64,000 nucleotides of DNA, taken from NCBI RefSeq assembly GCF_001423405.1, contig NZ_LMNS01000023.1:63683-127682 (forward strand), given 5' to 3'. The position numbers and the translations under genes are program-made. Every line of letters begins with the position of its first letter. Position 1 is the stretch's first letter. Shown here one piece after another: positions 55,324 through 63,420 of the stretch. The stretch comes from Methylobacterium sp. Leaf123 (lineage in GTDB: Bacteria; Pseudomonadota; Alphaproteobacteria; Rhizobiales; Beijerinckiaceae). The notes under the pieces are model-generated. The model had not been told where the DNA came from and searched no databases. It saw only the letters and a program-made list of their open reading frames with translations.

Positions 55324-58300
55324 TCACCGCGAGTTGATCATCTCCTTAATGCGCGCGGCCAGCACTTCCATCACGAAGGGCTTGGTGATCACCTGCATGC
55401 CGGGCTCCAAGTGGCCGTTGCCCACCGCCGCGTTCTCGGCATAGCCGGTGATGAACAGCACCTTCAGGTCCGGCCGTAGCACACGGCCCGCATCCGCCAC
55501 CTGGCGCCCGTTCATGCCGCCGGGAAGGCCGACATCGGTGACCAGCAGGTCGAGGCGCACGTCCGATTGCAGCACCTTGAGGCCGGAGGGGCCATCGGCG
55601 GCCTCGATCGCGGTGTAGCCGAGATCCTCCAGCACTTCCGTCACCAGCATCCGCACCGTCGGCTCGTCATCGACGATGAGCACCGTCTCGCCCTGCTCGG
55701 CGCGGGGCGCGGCGGCCAGATCCGGGGCTGCGTCCGGCTCTTCCGCCGCACCGTAATGGCGCGGCAGGTAGAGGCACATCGTCGTGCCATCGCCGACCTC
55801 CGAATAGATCCGCACCTGCCCGCCCGACTGGCGCACGAAGCCGTAGATCATCGACAGGCCGAGGCCCGTGCCCTGGCCGATCGGTTTCGTCGTGAAGAAC
55901 GGGTCGAACGCCTTGGCGATGACGTCCGGGCTCATGCCGGTGCCGGTGTCGGTCACGCAGAGCGAGAGGTACTGGCCGGGATCGAGGTCGCGCTCCTTGG
56001 CGCCGCGGTCGTCGAGCCACTTGTTGGCGGTCTCGATGGTGATGCGCCCGCCATCCGGCATCGCGTCGCGGGCGTTGATGCAGAGGTTCAGAAGCGCGTT
56101 CTCGAGTTGGCTCGGATCGACCAGCACCGACCACAGCCCGCCCGCGGCCACCACTTCGAGGGTGATCGACGGGCCGATGGTGCGGCGGATCAGCTCCTCC
56201 ATGCCCATCACCAGCCGGTTCACGTCGGTCGGCTTCGGGTCGAGGGTCTGGCGGCGGGAGAAGGCGAGCAGGCGGTGGGTCAGCGCCGCCGCGCGCTTGG
56301 CGGCCCCCTGCGCGGCATTGACGTAGCGGTCGATCTCGGTGATCCGCCCCTGCGCGAGGCGGGTCTGCAGCAATTCGAGCGAGCCGGTGATGCCGGTGAG
56401 CAGGTTGTTGAAGTCGTGGGCGAGGCCGCCGGTGAGCTGGCCCACCGCCTCCATCTTCTGGCTCTGGCGCAGGGCCTCCTCGGTCCGCATCAGCTCGGCG
56501 GTGCGGGCCGCGACCTGCTGCTCCAGGCTCGCGTTGAACGCCTCCAACTGCGCCTTGGCGCGCAGCTCGCCCTCGATGTTGCGCGCCTCGATCACCGTGC
56601 CGATCGGCGTGCCGTCCTCGTCGCGGATCGGGCTCGCGGTGAAGGCGACGGGATAGAACGAGCCGTCCCGGTGGACGAAGATCTCCTGGCCCTGCTCCTG
56701 ATTGTTCTCGGGGAAAGCCTGATCGATCGGGCATTCGTGGAGCGGGTAGGGGCTCCCGTCCGGCCGGGTATGGTGGACGACGTCGTGGAGCGCCTTGCCG
56801 TGCGTCTCGTCGAGGCTGTAGCCGGTCAGCCGCTCGGCGGCGCGGTTCATGTAGGCGCAGTGCTGGCGCTCATCCATCATGAAGATCGCCTGCGTCGCGT
56901 TGTCGAGCACGGCGTCGAGGCGGCGGGTGGTCTCGACGAGGCGCTCCTCGGTCGCCTTCCGCGCGGTGATGTCGATGGCGCTGCCGACGCCGCGCAGGCA
57001 GCGGCCCTCCGCGTCGAACACGCCGCGCCCCTTGGCCGCGACCCAGCGCACCAGGCCGTCGGCACGGCCGATCGCGCGGAACTCCTCATCGTAGAAGGCG
57101 CGGGCGCCGGGATCGAGCGCGGCGGCGAAGGCGGCGGTGACCCGCGCCCGGTCGTCCGGGTGGAGGCCGTCGGCGAAATCGTCGAGGGTCACCTCGGCGT
57201 CGGGGCCCAACCCGAACATCGCCTTGATCCGCGGCGGCCAGAATAGGGTGCCGACCCGCGGATCGAAGTCCCACAGGCCGATCTCGCCGCTCTCGACGGC
57301 CAGCCGCAGGCGCTCCTCGCTCTCGGCGAGCGCCAGTTCGGCGGCGCGTCGCTCCTCGATATCGACCACCGAGCCGATATAGCCGAGGAAGCTCCCGTCG
57401 GCGGCAAAACGCGGGCTCGCGGTGTCGATCGCCCAGCGGTAGACGCCGTCGCGGCGGCGCAGACGGTATTCGAGGCTGAAGCCCGCGTGCCGGGCATTGG
57501 CCCGCAGGAAGGTCTCGCCCGACCAGCCGCGATCGTCCGGATGCACCGCCTCGAGCCAGCCGAGGCCGAGAGCCTGCGTCTCGTCTTGGCCGGTGAAATC
57601 GTACCAGCGCCGGTTGAGGTACTGGCAGGCGCCGTCCGGGCCGGTCACCCACATCATCACGGGCGCATCGTCCGCCATGGTGCGGAAGCGCGCTTCGCTC
57701 TCGGCGAGCGCCGCGTTGCCGGTGATCCGCTCGGTCACGTCCGAGCCGTCGACGAACACGCCGGTGATCGTCCCGACCGCGTCCCGCATGGGCTGGTAGA
57801 CGAAATCGAGGAAGCGCCGCTCCGGCACACCGCCGGGCACGCGCAGGAGCGTCACCGGCGCCCCATGCGCCGTGTGGGTGCGGCCGGTGGAGAACACCTC
57901 GTCGAGCAGCTCGAAGAAGCCCTGGCCCTCGACCTCCGGCAGGGCCACACGGACCGGCTTGCCACGGATCTCGCGGTGGGCGACGAGTTGGCGATAGGCG
58001 GCGTTGGCGAAGGCGAAGACGTGGTCGGGCCCGTCGAGCACCGCAACGAAGCTCGGCGCTTGCTCGAACAGCCGCGCGAAGCGCTCGCGCTCGGCATGCA
58101 TCTGCCGGCCCGCCCGCACCGAGGCGGTGGTCTCCGAGCAGGCGCAGAACATGCCCGCGACCGTGCCGTCCTCGATCCGCACCGGCGTGTAGCCGAAGGC
58201 GAAGTGGGTCTCCTCCGGGTAGCCGTTGCGGTGCATCGTGAAGGTGATGTCCTCCATATGCGTGGCCTCGCCCGCATAGGCCCGCGACAGGATCGGCTCC

Positions 58301-58581
58301 ACCTGATCCCAGATGTCGTGCCAGACATCGTCGAAGGCCCGGCCGAGCGCGCTCGGGTGGCGGGCGCCGCACATCGGGGCATAGCCATCGTTGTAGAGGG
58401 TGACGTGCGCCTCGCCCCAGACGATCAGCATCGGCTGCTGCGAGCCGAGCATCACGCCGACCAGAGTCTTGAGCGCGGCCGGCCATGTCTCCGGCGCACC
58501 GAGCGGCGTCGCCGCCCAATCGATCCCACGGATCAGCGCGCCGGCCTCACCGCCGCCTTCGAGGAAGAAGGGCCCGTCACT
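55324..58581 (-). CDS. Hybrid histidine kinase with multiple PAS domains
   Basis: About 1085 residues, no membrane helix, so a cytosolic sensor. N-terminal GAF/PAS-like segments, then several PAS/PAC units (FVAVLDGPDHVFAFANAAY; VMMWVTGPDGACQYLNRRWYDF; GLWDFDPRVGTLFWPPRIKAMF; IFMMDERQHCAYMNRAAERLTGYS), a HisKA domain with GGLAHDFNNLLTGI, an HATPase domain (NALLNLCINARDA, VTDTGTGMSPDV, GTGLGLSMIYG) and a C-terminal receiver (LLVTDVGLPGGMNG; ITKPF). GTG 58581 with GGAGG eight bases ahead is preferred over GTG 58602. No dedicated response regulator is adjacent; the signal is unknown. Confidence 0.9.
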   Translation of the reverse strand, partial: SDGPFFLEGGGEAGALIRGIDWAATPLGAPETWPAALKTLVGVMLGSQQPMLIVWGEAHVTLYNDGYAPMCGARHPSALGRAFDDVWHDIWDQVEPILSRAYAGEATHMEDITFTMHRNGYPEETHFAFGYTPVRIEDGTVAGMFCACSETTASVRAGRQMHAERERFARLFEQAPSFVAVLDGPDHVFAFANAAYRQLVAHREIRGKPVRVALPEVEGQGFFELLDEVFSTGRTHTAHGAPVTLLRVPGGVPERRFLDFVYQPMRDAVGTITGVFVDGSDVTERITGNAALAESEARFRTMADDAPVMMWVTGPDGACQYLNRRWYDFTGQDETQALGLGWLEAVHPDDRGWSGETFLRANARHAGFSLEYRLRRRDGVYRWAIDTASPRFAADGSFLGYIGSVVDIEERRAAELALAESEERLRLAVESGEIGLWDFDPRVGTLFWPPRIKAMFGLGPDAEVTLDDFADGLHPDDRARVTAAFAAALDPGARAFYDEEFRAIGRADGLVRWVAAKGRGVFDAEGRCLRGVGSAIDITARKATEERLVETTRRLDAVLDNATQAIFMMDERQHCAYMNRAAERLTGYSLDETHGKALHDVVHHTRPDGSPYPLHECPIDQAFPENNQEQGQEIFVHRDGSFYPVAFTASPIRDEDGTPIGTVIEARNIEGELRAKAQLEAFNASLEQQVAARTAELMRTEEALRQSQKMEAVGQLTGGLAHDFNNLLTGITGSLELLQTRLAQGRITEIDRYVNAAQGAAKRAAALTHRLLAFSRRQTLDPKPTDVNRLVMGMEELIRRTIGPSITLEVVAAGGLWSVLVDPSQLENALLNLCINARDAMPDGGRITIETANKWLDDRGAKERDLDPGQYLSLCVTDTGTGMSPDVIAKAFDPFFTTKPIGQGTGLGLSMIYGFVRQSGGQVRIYSEVGDGTTMCLYLPRHYGAAEEPDAAPDLAAAPRAEQGETVLIVDDEPTVRMLVTEVLEDLGYTAIEAADGPSGLKVLQSDVRLDLLVTDVGLPGGMNGRQVADAGRVLRPDLKVLFITGYAENAAVGNGHLEPGMQVITKPFVMEVLAARIKEMINSR

Positions 58582-59045
58582 CACGCGGTGCGCCTCCGGC
58601 ACGACGAATGCCGTCCGCCGGTACGCGGATGGGATCGGAGGACGGACGAAAGCAGAGGCCTCGGGCGGGCGTGCAGGGGCAAGGGCCGAGGGAGGTGATG
58701 GGACAAGGGAAAAGCGGGACCGTATGTTCGACAGCGTTCAACGTGGGAACCAGCCAGCCGTGCCATCGCTGGGTGCAGGAAGCGGAATCGAGAACCTCCC
58801 GGACCCATGCCATGGCGCGAACCGGTGGCGATGCCAAGGCAGCCGGCCGAGAAGTTTGGTCGATCACGCTCCAACGGCGTTGAGCAGGCAAGCGCCTTGC
58901 GCGGGCGCACCGGCCGCGTCAGCATCCAGGGCAGGCAACAGCCCCCGGTCGGGCCTCCTGCTCTCTCGGCACGTGTTTTTGCATCCTCTTTTTTCCGAAA
59001 GCCGGACACCACCGTTCGGGACGATGCTCTCAGGAAAGCCTTTTC
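58582..59045. other. 464-bp gene-free stretch with a partial repeat
   Basis: I see no convincing coding region. 58974-59030 matches the inner part of the Rhizobiales-type repeat (TTTTTGCATC, TCCGAAAGCCGG, CGGGACGATGCTCT), in the same orientation as 52714. It ends 15 bp before the downstream gene. The rest should hold the promoters of two divergent genes. Confidence 0.55.
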
Positions 59046-59642
59046 GTGGACGCGCTGCCTTCCTTCTACGACTACCTCGACGGCTTCCGCGCCGAGGGCT
59101 GGCGCCGTCTCACCGAAGGCGTGGGACACGGGCACAGCCCGTGCCACATGCCGTCGCTCGCGACGGTCGATGCGGCGGGCCGTCCGCGGCTGCGCACCGT
59201 GGTGCTGCGCGCGGCGGAGGCCGGGGCGGGGACCCTGCGCTTCCACTGCGACCGGCGCTCGGACAAGGCGCGGGAGATCGCCGAGAACGGCCTCGCCGCC
59301 CTCCACGTCTATGACCGTCAAGCCAAGCTCCAGATCCGCGTCGAGGGGTGGGCACGCCTGCACCACGACGACGCGGTCGCCGACGCCGCCTGGGCCGCCG
59401 CGCGGACGATGAGCCGGGTCTGCTACGGGGTCGAACCCGCCCCCGGCACCGCGCTCGCCGCGGGCGACGCCTACACGATGCCCGAAGAGGACCCGGAAGC
59501 GCGCATCGGCCGCGAGAACTTTTGTGCGGTGGTGCTCAACGCCGAGCGGATCGACCTGCTCTACCTCGACCGGCGCGGGCACCGCCGGGCGGTTTTTTGC
59601 CGGGAGGGCGAGGGCTGGATGGGGACGTGGGTGGCGCCTTAG
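59046..59642 (+). CDS. Pyridoxamine 5'-phosphate oxidase-like FMN-binding protein
   Basis: 198 residues with the split-barrel fold: HMPSLATVDAAGRPRLRTVVLRAAEAGAGTLRFHCDRRSDKAREIAENGLAALHVYDRQAKLQIRVEGWARLHH, then a C-terminal part ending WMGTWVAP. Strand order and the R-x-V-L-R flavin phosphate contact resemble PdxH-type proteins, but the PdxH C-terminal signature is missing, and pdxH proper is at 11698. A redox enzyme for another substrate or an FMN carrier is likely. It starts at GTG 59046. Confidence 0.8.
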   Translation: MDALPSFYDYLDGFRAEGWRRLTEGVGHGHSPCHMPSLATVDAAGRPRLRTVVLRAAEAGAGTLRFHCDRRSDKAREIAENGLAALHVYDRQAKLQIRVEGWARLHHDDAVADAAWAAARTMSRVCYGVEPAPGTALAAGDAYTMPEEDPEARIGRENFCAVVLNAERIDLLYLDRRGHRRAVFCREGEGWMGTWVAP

Positions 59643-60068
59643 GGTCCCACCCCCGTCAGATTGCTCCCGCGGGGGCCGCTTTCGACCGTTCTCGGACCCT
59701 CGGAAGGTCCGCTTTCCGATTGCTGTGTGTCGGCACCAACCACCTAAAACAGGACGACATCACCGTGGCGCAGGCGCGCTGGGTGCACTATAAGCGACGG
59801 TGAGAGATGAAGGGATAATGGCCTAACTTCCCAGCCGCAGTGAAGCTGCATGCCGCGCGCGACGCGGTGCTCTAAGAAGCCTTTCTGACCAAACCAGTCG
59901 ACACATTCTTCGCTGGCGCCCTCAATAAAGGCGAGACGGAGTTCCGCAGATGTACTAACGTGAGGATAAGCTTTGAGCGACTGGCCGCTGATAGACATGG
60001 TGTCAGAAATTAGGCACCGATCCATTGGTATCGTTTCAGTATCGTTTCAGTAATGCTGGGGGTTCGAC
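59643..60068. other. Border of the AT-richer segment, no certain gene
   Basis: Base composition falls gradually here. A minus-strand open frame (59744-60025, 93 codons) contains ELRLAFIEGASEECVDWFGQKGFLEH, which faintly recalls the C-terminal helix-strand of a GNAT acetyltransferase; I treat it as a possible remnant only. 60028-60051 holds two copies of the 11-mer GTATCGTTTCA in tandem. No tRNA or clear att site was found. Confidence 0.35.
60028..60051. repeat. Short tandem repeat upstream of the GTPase gene
   Basis: GTATCGTTTCA occurs twice in direct succession (60028-60038 and 60039-60049), followed by GTA, ending 17 bp before the GTPase start. It may be an operator repeat or a remnant of insertion. 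Confidence 0.7.
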
Positions 60069-61211
60069 GTGGCTGATAACGAGATTACTAAAGCAGCCCC
60101 CGACGTAAAAGTTGATTTTGAAAAAATAAAGACCGAGTTTGATAGAATCGTAAGTGAACAAGTCGAAAAAATTGGATTTGTAAATATAATAGTTGCCGGT
60201 GATACCGGCGTCGGAAAAAGCACACTGATAAACGGCGTATTCGGAGAGAAATTTACAAATACTGGCTCGGGCGCTCCTATCACAGAAGAAGCCGAATGGT
60301 TTACCAAGGATGGTAGCCCATTGCGCATACTCGATACCAAGGGGTTCGAGAAGCGTGAATATAAATTTATACTTGAGACCCTGCGGGGAGAGCTGGAAAA
60401 AGCCAACAAATCGAAAAATGCGCACGACCACATTCACGTGGCGTGGCTTTGCATTAACGAAGCCACAAGCCGCGTAGAGCCGAGTCATAGAGATTTGGCG
60501 AGGTTACTATCTGAATTCAATGTCTCAAATATTGTAGTTTTGACAAAACACGGCATGGATCCAGATTTTATTGATCAGGCCCCTCTGGAATTCATCAAGT
60601 CTGATGAAGGAAGGCCGCCGGCAAAAGTTGTGGATTACATTGCGGTGAGGGCCGCGCCATATAAAAAACTAAACCTTAATATGACCGGCTTAGACAAGCT
60701 CGTTCTTAGTACGCTGAAACAACTTCCAGAAGCTGCTAAGGCTGCTTTTATATCAGCTCAAAAGATAGACTTAGATTTGAAAATGCAATCAGCAAAAATA
60801 CGCATCAATTATTCCACTGCGGCTGCTGCTAGCATTGCTCCGATCCCAGGCATTCCCGATATAATGACGATTGTACCAATCCAAGCTGCGATGATTGTGT
60901 CAGTGTCTTTGGCGTTTGGAATGGAGTTAGATCAAGTAAAAAAATACGGAATGATAACAACCGTATTGGGGTGCGCGACATCGACAATGACCGGCAGATG
61001 GGCAGCAGGAAAGTTATTGGATTTTATTCCTGGAGCAGGCTGGATCATCAATGGTATTGTTGCTGGCACAATCACCAATGCATTTGGTCGACTTTATGCG
61101 GAATTTCTATATAGATTTATCATTAAAACGGGCGTAGCTCCTACCGCAGAAGAGGTTGCGCGTGAGTTCCCGGAATTCTACAGCAACAATAAGGACAAAA
61201 CAGAAATTTGA
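60069..61211 (+). CDS. GTPase with C-terminal DUF697-like membrane domain, probably acquired
   Basis: 380 residues. G1 is VAGDTGVGKSTLINGVFG; a Thr in the GSGAPITEEAEW segment can serve as G2; G3 is ILDTKGFE; G4 is VVLTKHGMD, with H in place of the usual K/D pattern (TKxD). Residues 1-230 form the GTPase; residues 260-350 hold hydrophobic helices (AAASIAPIPGIPDIMTIVPIQAAMIVSVSLAFG; LLDFIPGAGWIINGIVAGTI) as in DUF697/YcjF-like proteins, so it may sit on or in a membrane. Codon use is AT-rich and Lys/Ile/Asn-heavy, unlike every neighbour. GTG 60069 follows GGGGG. Members of this class occur in septum, stress and phage-defence settings; its role here is unknown. Confidence 0.83.
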   Translation: MADNEITKAAPDVKVDFEKIKTEFDRIVSEQVEKIGFVNIIVAGDTGVGKSTLINGVFGEKFTNTGSGAPITEEAEWFTKDGSPLRILDTKGFEKREYKFILETLRGELEKANKSKNAHDHIHVAWLCINEATSRVEPSHRDLARLLSEFNVSNIVVLTKHGMDPDFIDQAPLEFIKSDEGRPPAKVVDYIAVRAAPYKKLNLNMTGLDKLVLSTLKQLPEAAKAAFISAQKIDLDLKMQSAKIRINYSTAAAASIAPIPGIPDIMTIVPIQAAMIVSVSLAFGMELDQVKKYGMITTVLGCATSTMTGRWAAGKLLDFIPGAGWIINGIVAGTITNAFGRLYAEFLYRFIIKTGVAPTAEEVAREFPEFYSNNKDKTEI

Positions 61212-61483
61212 TTTGTGCCTTATCAGCAGCAGGTAAGTGCAAATTACCTCCAGACCAAGGGGTCAAATTGCACAATAACGATCGCCCGCTTTAAGTCATG
61301 AGATTTACGTCTGCATCGACTTGGAGCCAAAGTTGCTTAAGGGACAACGAACGCCCGTTTCGGAGAAGCGCGGGCAGCGGGGTTGGGTCGCGGAGGCGGA
61401 ACGTCTGCTTCGAGGCGAAAGGTTAGGGTCCGCTTCCCACCCTCACCAGTCCTCCAGGCAGCCAAGCCAATCAAGTTTCGCCC
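61212..61483. other. Gene-free right border of the GTPase segment
   Basis: Composition returns to high GC between about 61320 and 61400. No open frame with protein character, tRNA, or repeat of the known families is seen. There is no obvious copy of the left-border sequence, so an insertion mechanism cannot be assigned. Confidence 0.5.
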
Positions 61484-62671
61484 TCAGCCCACAGCTGCCA
61501 TCCGCGCGAACCCGGCCTCCAGATCCGCCTTCAGATCCTCCGGATCCTCCAGGCCAATATGGAAGCGGAGCGCCGAGCCGTCCGGCGGCCAGCGGGTGGC
61601 GGTGCGGTAGACGGTCGGGTCGAAGGGGATGACGAGGCTCTCGAAGCCGCCCCAGGAAAAGCCCATCCCGAACAGTTCGAGCCCGTCGAGGAAGGCGGCC
61701 AAAGCCTCCTCCGAGACCGGCTTGAGGATCACGCCGAACAGGCCCGAGGCGCCGGAGAAGTCGCGCTTCCAGATCGCGTGGCCGGGATCCTCCGGCAGGC
61801 CCGGATGCAGCACCCGCAGCACCTCCGGGCGGGCCTGGAACCACTCGGCCATGGCCAGCCCGCGGACGCCGTGCTCGCGCAGGCGCAGACCCATGGTGCG
61901 CAGGCCGCGCAGGCCCAAAAAGATGTCCTCGGGGCCGGCGCAGGGGGCGAAGTGCTCGTAGGTGCGCTTGAGCGCCGGGTAGTGCGCGGCGTTGGCCGAG
62001 ACGAGGCCGAGCAACAGGTCGGAGCCGCCGCTGAGATACTTGGTGCCGGCCTCCACCGCGAGATCGACGCCGCGCTCGTGCGGCGGGAACAGCAGCGGCG
62101 TCGCCCAGGTGTTGTCCATCACCACCGCGCCGCCGCGGGCATGCATCGCCTCGGCGATGGCCGGCACGTCCTGCATTTCGAAGGTCTGCGAGCCCGGCGC
62201 TTCCACGAGCACCGCCCGCGTGTTGTCGCGCATCAACCCGGCAATGCCGGCGCCGATCAGCGGATCGTAGTACTCGACCGCGACGCCGTAGCGCGCGAGC
62301 ACGCCGTCACAGAAAATGCGGGTCGGGCGGTAGGCGGAATCGGTGACGAGGAGGTGGTCGCCCGCGCTGACGCAGGTCATCAGCGCCAGCGTCAGGGCCG
62401 AGAGACCCGACGGCGTGAGCACCGTGCCCGCCGCCCCGGCGATCTCGCTCCACGCCTCGCACAGCGCGTCCATCGTCGGCGTGCCCGACGTGCCGTAATT
62501 GTAGCGCCCGCGCCGGTGCTTGATGTCCTCGTAAGTCGGGTAGAGGACCGTCGAACCGCGATAGATCGGCGTGTTGACGAAGCCGTGCTGGGCCGACGGG
62601 TCGCGCCCGGCGAGTACGAGGCGGGTGTCGGCGCCGAAGCGACCACGGTCGCGGGGGGGAGATTTGGACAT
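61484..62671 (-). CDS. metC: Cystathionine beta-lyase-like PLP enzyme
   Basis: 395-residue Cys/Met-metabolism PLP enzyme. Substrate/PLP landmarks are PIYRGSTVLYPTYEDI, RYNYGTSGTPTMDALC, TPSGLSALTLALM, the Asp of VMDNTWATPLLF, and the PLP-Lys in EAGTKYLSGGSDLLLG. It cleaves cystathionine to homocysteine, pyruvate and ammonia, in methionine synthesis. The spacing in RYNYGTSGTPT is that of MetC rather than MetB. Adjacent genes are unrelated. ATG 62671 is the only plausible start. Confidence 0.92.
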   Translation of the reverse strand: MSKSPPRDRGRFGADTRLVLAGRDPSAQHGFVNTPIYRGSTVLYPTYEDIKHRRGRYNYGTSGTPTMDALCEAWSEIAGAAGTVLTPSGLSALTLALMTCVSAGDHLLVTDSAYRPTRIFCDGVLARYGVAVEYYDPLIGAGIAGLMRDNTRAVLVEAPGSQTFEMQDVPAIAEAMHARGGAVVMDNTWATPLLFPPHERGVDLAVEAGTKYLSGGSDLLLGLVSANAAHYPALKRTYEHFAPCAGPEDIFLGLRGLRTMGLRLREHGVRGLAMAEWFQARPEVLRVLHPGLPEDPGHAIWKRDFSGASGLFGVILKPVSEEALAAFLDGLELFGMGFSWGGFESLVIPFDPTVYRTATRWPPDGSALRFHIGLEDPEDLKADLEAGFARMAAVG

Positions 62672-62769
62672 CGGCCTCGGGGAGGATGAGAGGGCTTTTC
62701 GCGTTGAAGCCCTTTCAGCCTTCCGAGACCGGACGCGTCAAGGCAGTCTCGGCGCGCCTCGGGCGGACC

Positions 62770-62934
62770 TCACGCCGCCGGATCGTCGGCCGCGGCCTCT
62801 TCGTAGGCCTGGATCCAGGCCGCGCGATCCTCGGAGCCCTCCGCATAGGGGCATTCATCGATGCTCTTGCCGTAGAGCCGCGCGTTGCGCCCCTGGATGA
62901 AGGGGCTGTCGCTCGCCGTCGCCTGCTCGTTCAT
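62770..62934 (-). CDS. Rmf/CrpP-like small protein
   Basis: 54 residues: F-x-x-GRNARLYGKSIDECPY followed by SEDRAAWIQAYEEA. The G-x-x-A-x-x-G...CPY...W pattern is that of the ribosome modulation factor/CrpP-like small proteins found in Alphaproteobacteria. It is acidic rather than basic, so true ribosome dimerisation is doubtful. ATG 62934 is the natural start of the conserved part. It is a single gene. Confidence 0.75.
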   Translation of the reverse strand: MNEQATASDSPFIQGRNARLYGKSIDECPYAEGSEDRAAWIQAYEEAAADDPAA

Positions 62935-63075
62935 GGCCGGATCCTGTGTCGATGTCCTGAATAGGGCCGGTCCGCAGCGGGCCCGGCCGTCCGGTTCATT
63001 AACGACACCACGCGCATCCTGTTTCCGGGGCCGGCGTTCACGGTCCCGCGTACCCTGCGTATCGAGTTCCCCATC

Positions 63076-63363
63076 GTGAGCATCCTGCGCGTCATCACCT
63101 TCGGCACCATCACCGGCCTCGGCACGCTCTCGGTCGTTCTCGTGAGTGCGGACCGGCTCATGCATCAGGCGGTCGCCGCCGTGCCGGCCCCGACGATCGC
63201 GCGGGTCGCCCCGGTCCTGCCCGATCCCGCCACGACCGGCACGGTGACGCAGGGGCCGGCGACCGATTCGAAGAAGGAGCGCATGCTCACCGGCTTCGAC
63301 ACCGAGCGCCTCAACGCCCTGATGCGCGGCGAAGCGCCCCCGGCCTCCGCCCGCAAACGCTGA
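63076..63363 (+). CDS. Small membrane-anchored hypothetical protein
   Basis: 95 residues from GTG 63076. Hydrophobic start (LRVITFGTITGLGTLSVVLV), a short Pro/Thr-rich region (PAPTIARVAPVLPDPATTGTVTQ), and a charged end (SKKERMLTGFDTERLNALMRG). It would be anchored with its tail in the periplasm. No known family. It is divergent from the Rmf-like gene. Confidence 0.55.
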   Translation: MSILRVITFGTITGLGTLSVVLVSADRLMHQAVAAVPAPTIARVAPVLPDPATTGTVTQGPATDSKKERMLTGFDTERLNALMRGEAPPASARKR

Positions 63364-63420
63364 CCGCGCGACCGGTCCGGGCTACAAGCGGCGCCCCGCC
63401 ACGCCGCCATCCGTGCAATC

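Noticed and set aside
60050..60075. Possible tRNA T-arm (GGTTCGAC) as an attachment site for the GTPase island
   Set aside because: Only the T-loop-like octamer is present; no acceptor stem, anticodon arm or second copy on the right border.
61212..61483. Riboswitch or att site next to the GTPase island and metC
   Set aside because: No conserved SAM or cobalamin core was seen, and it lies at the 3' end of metC rather than in its leader.
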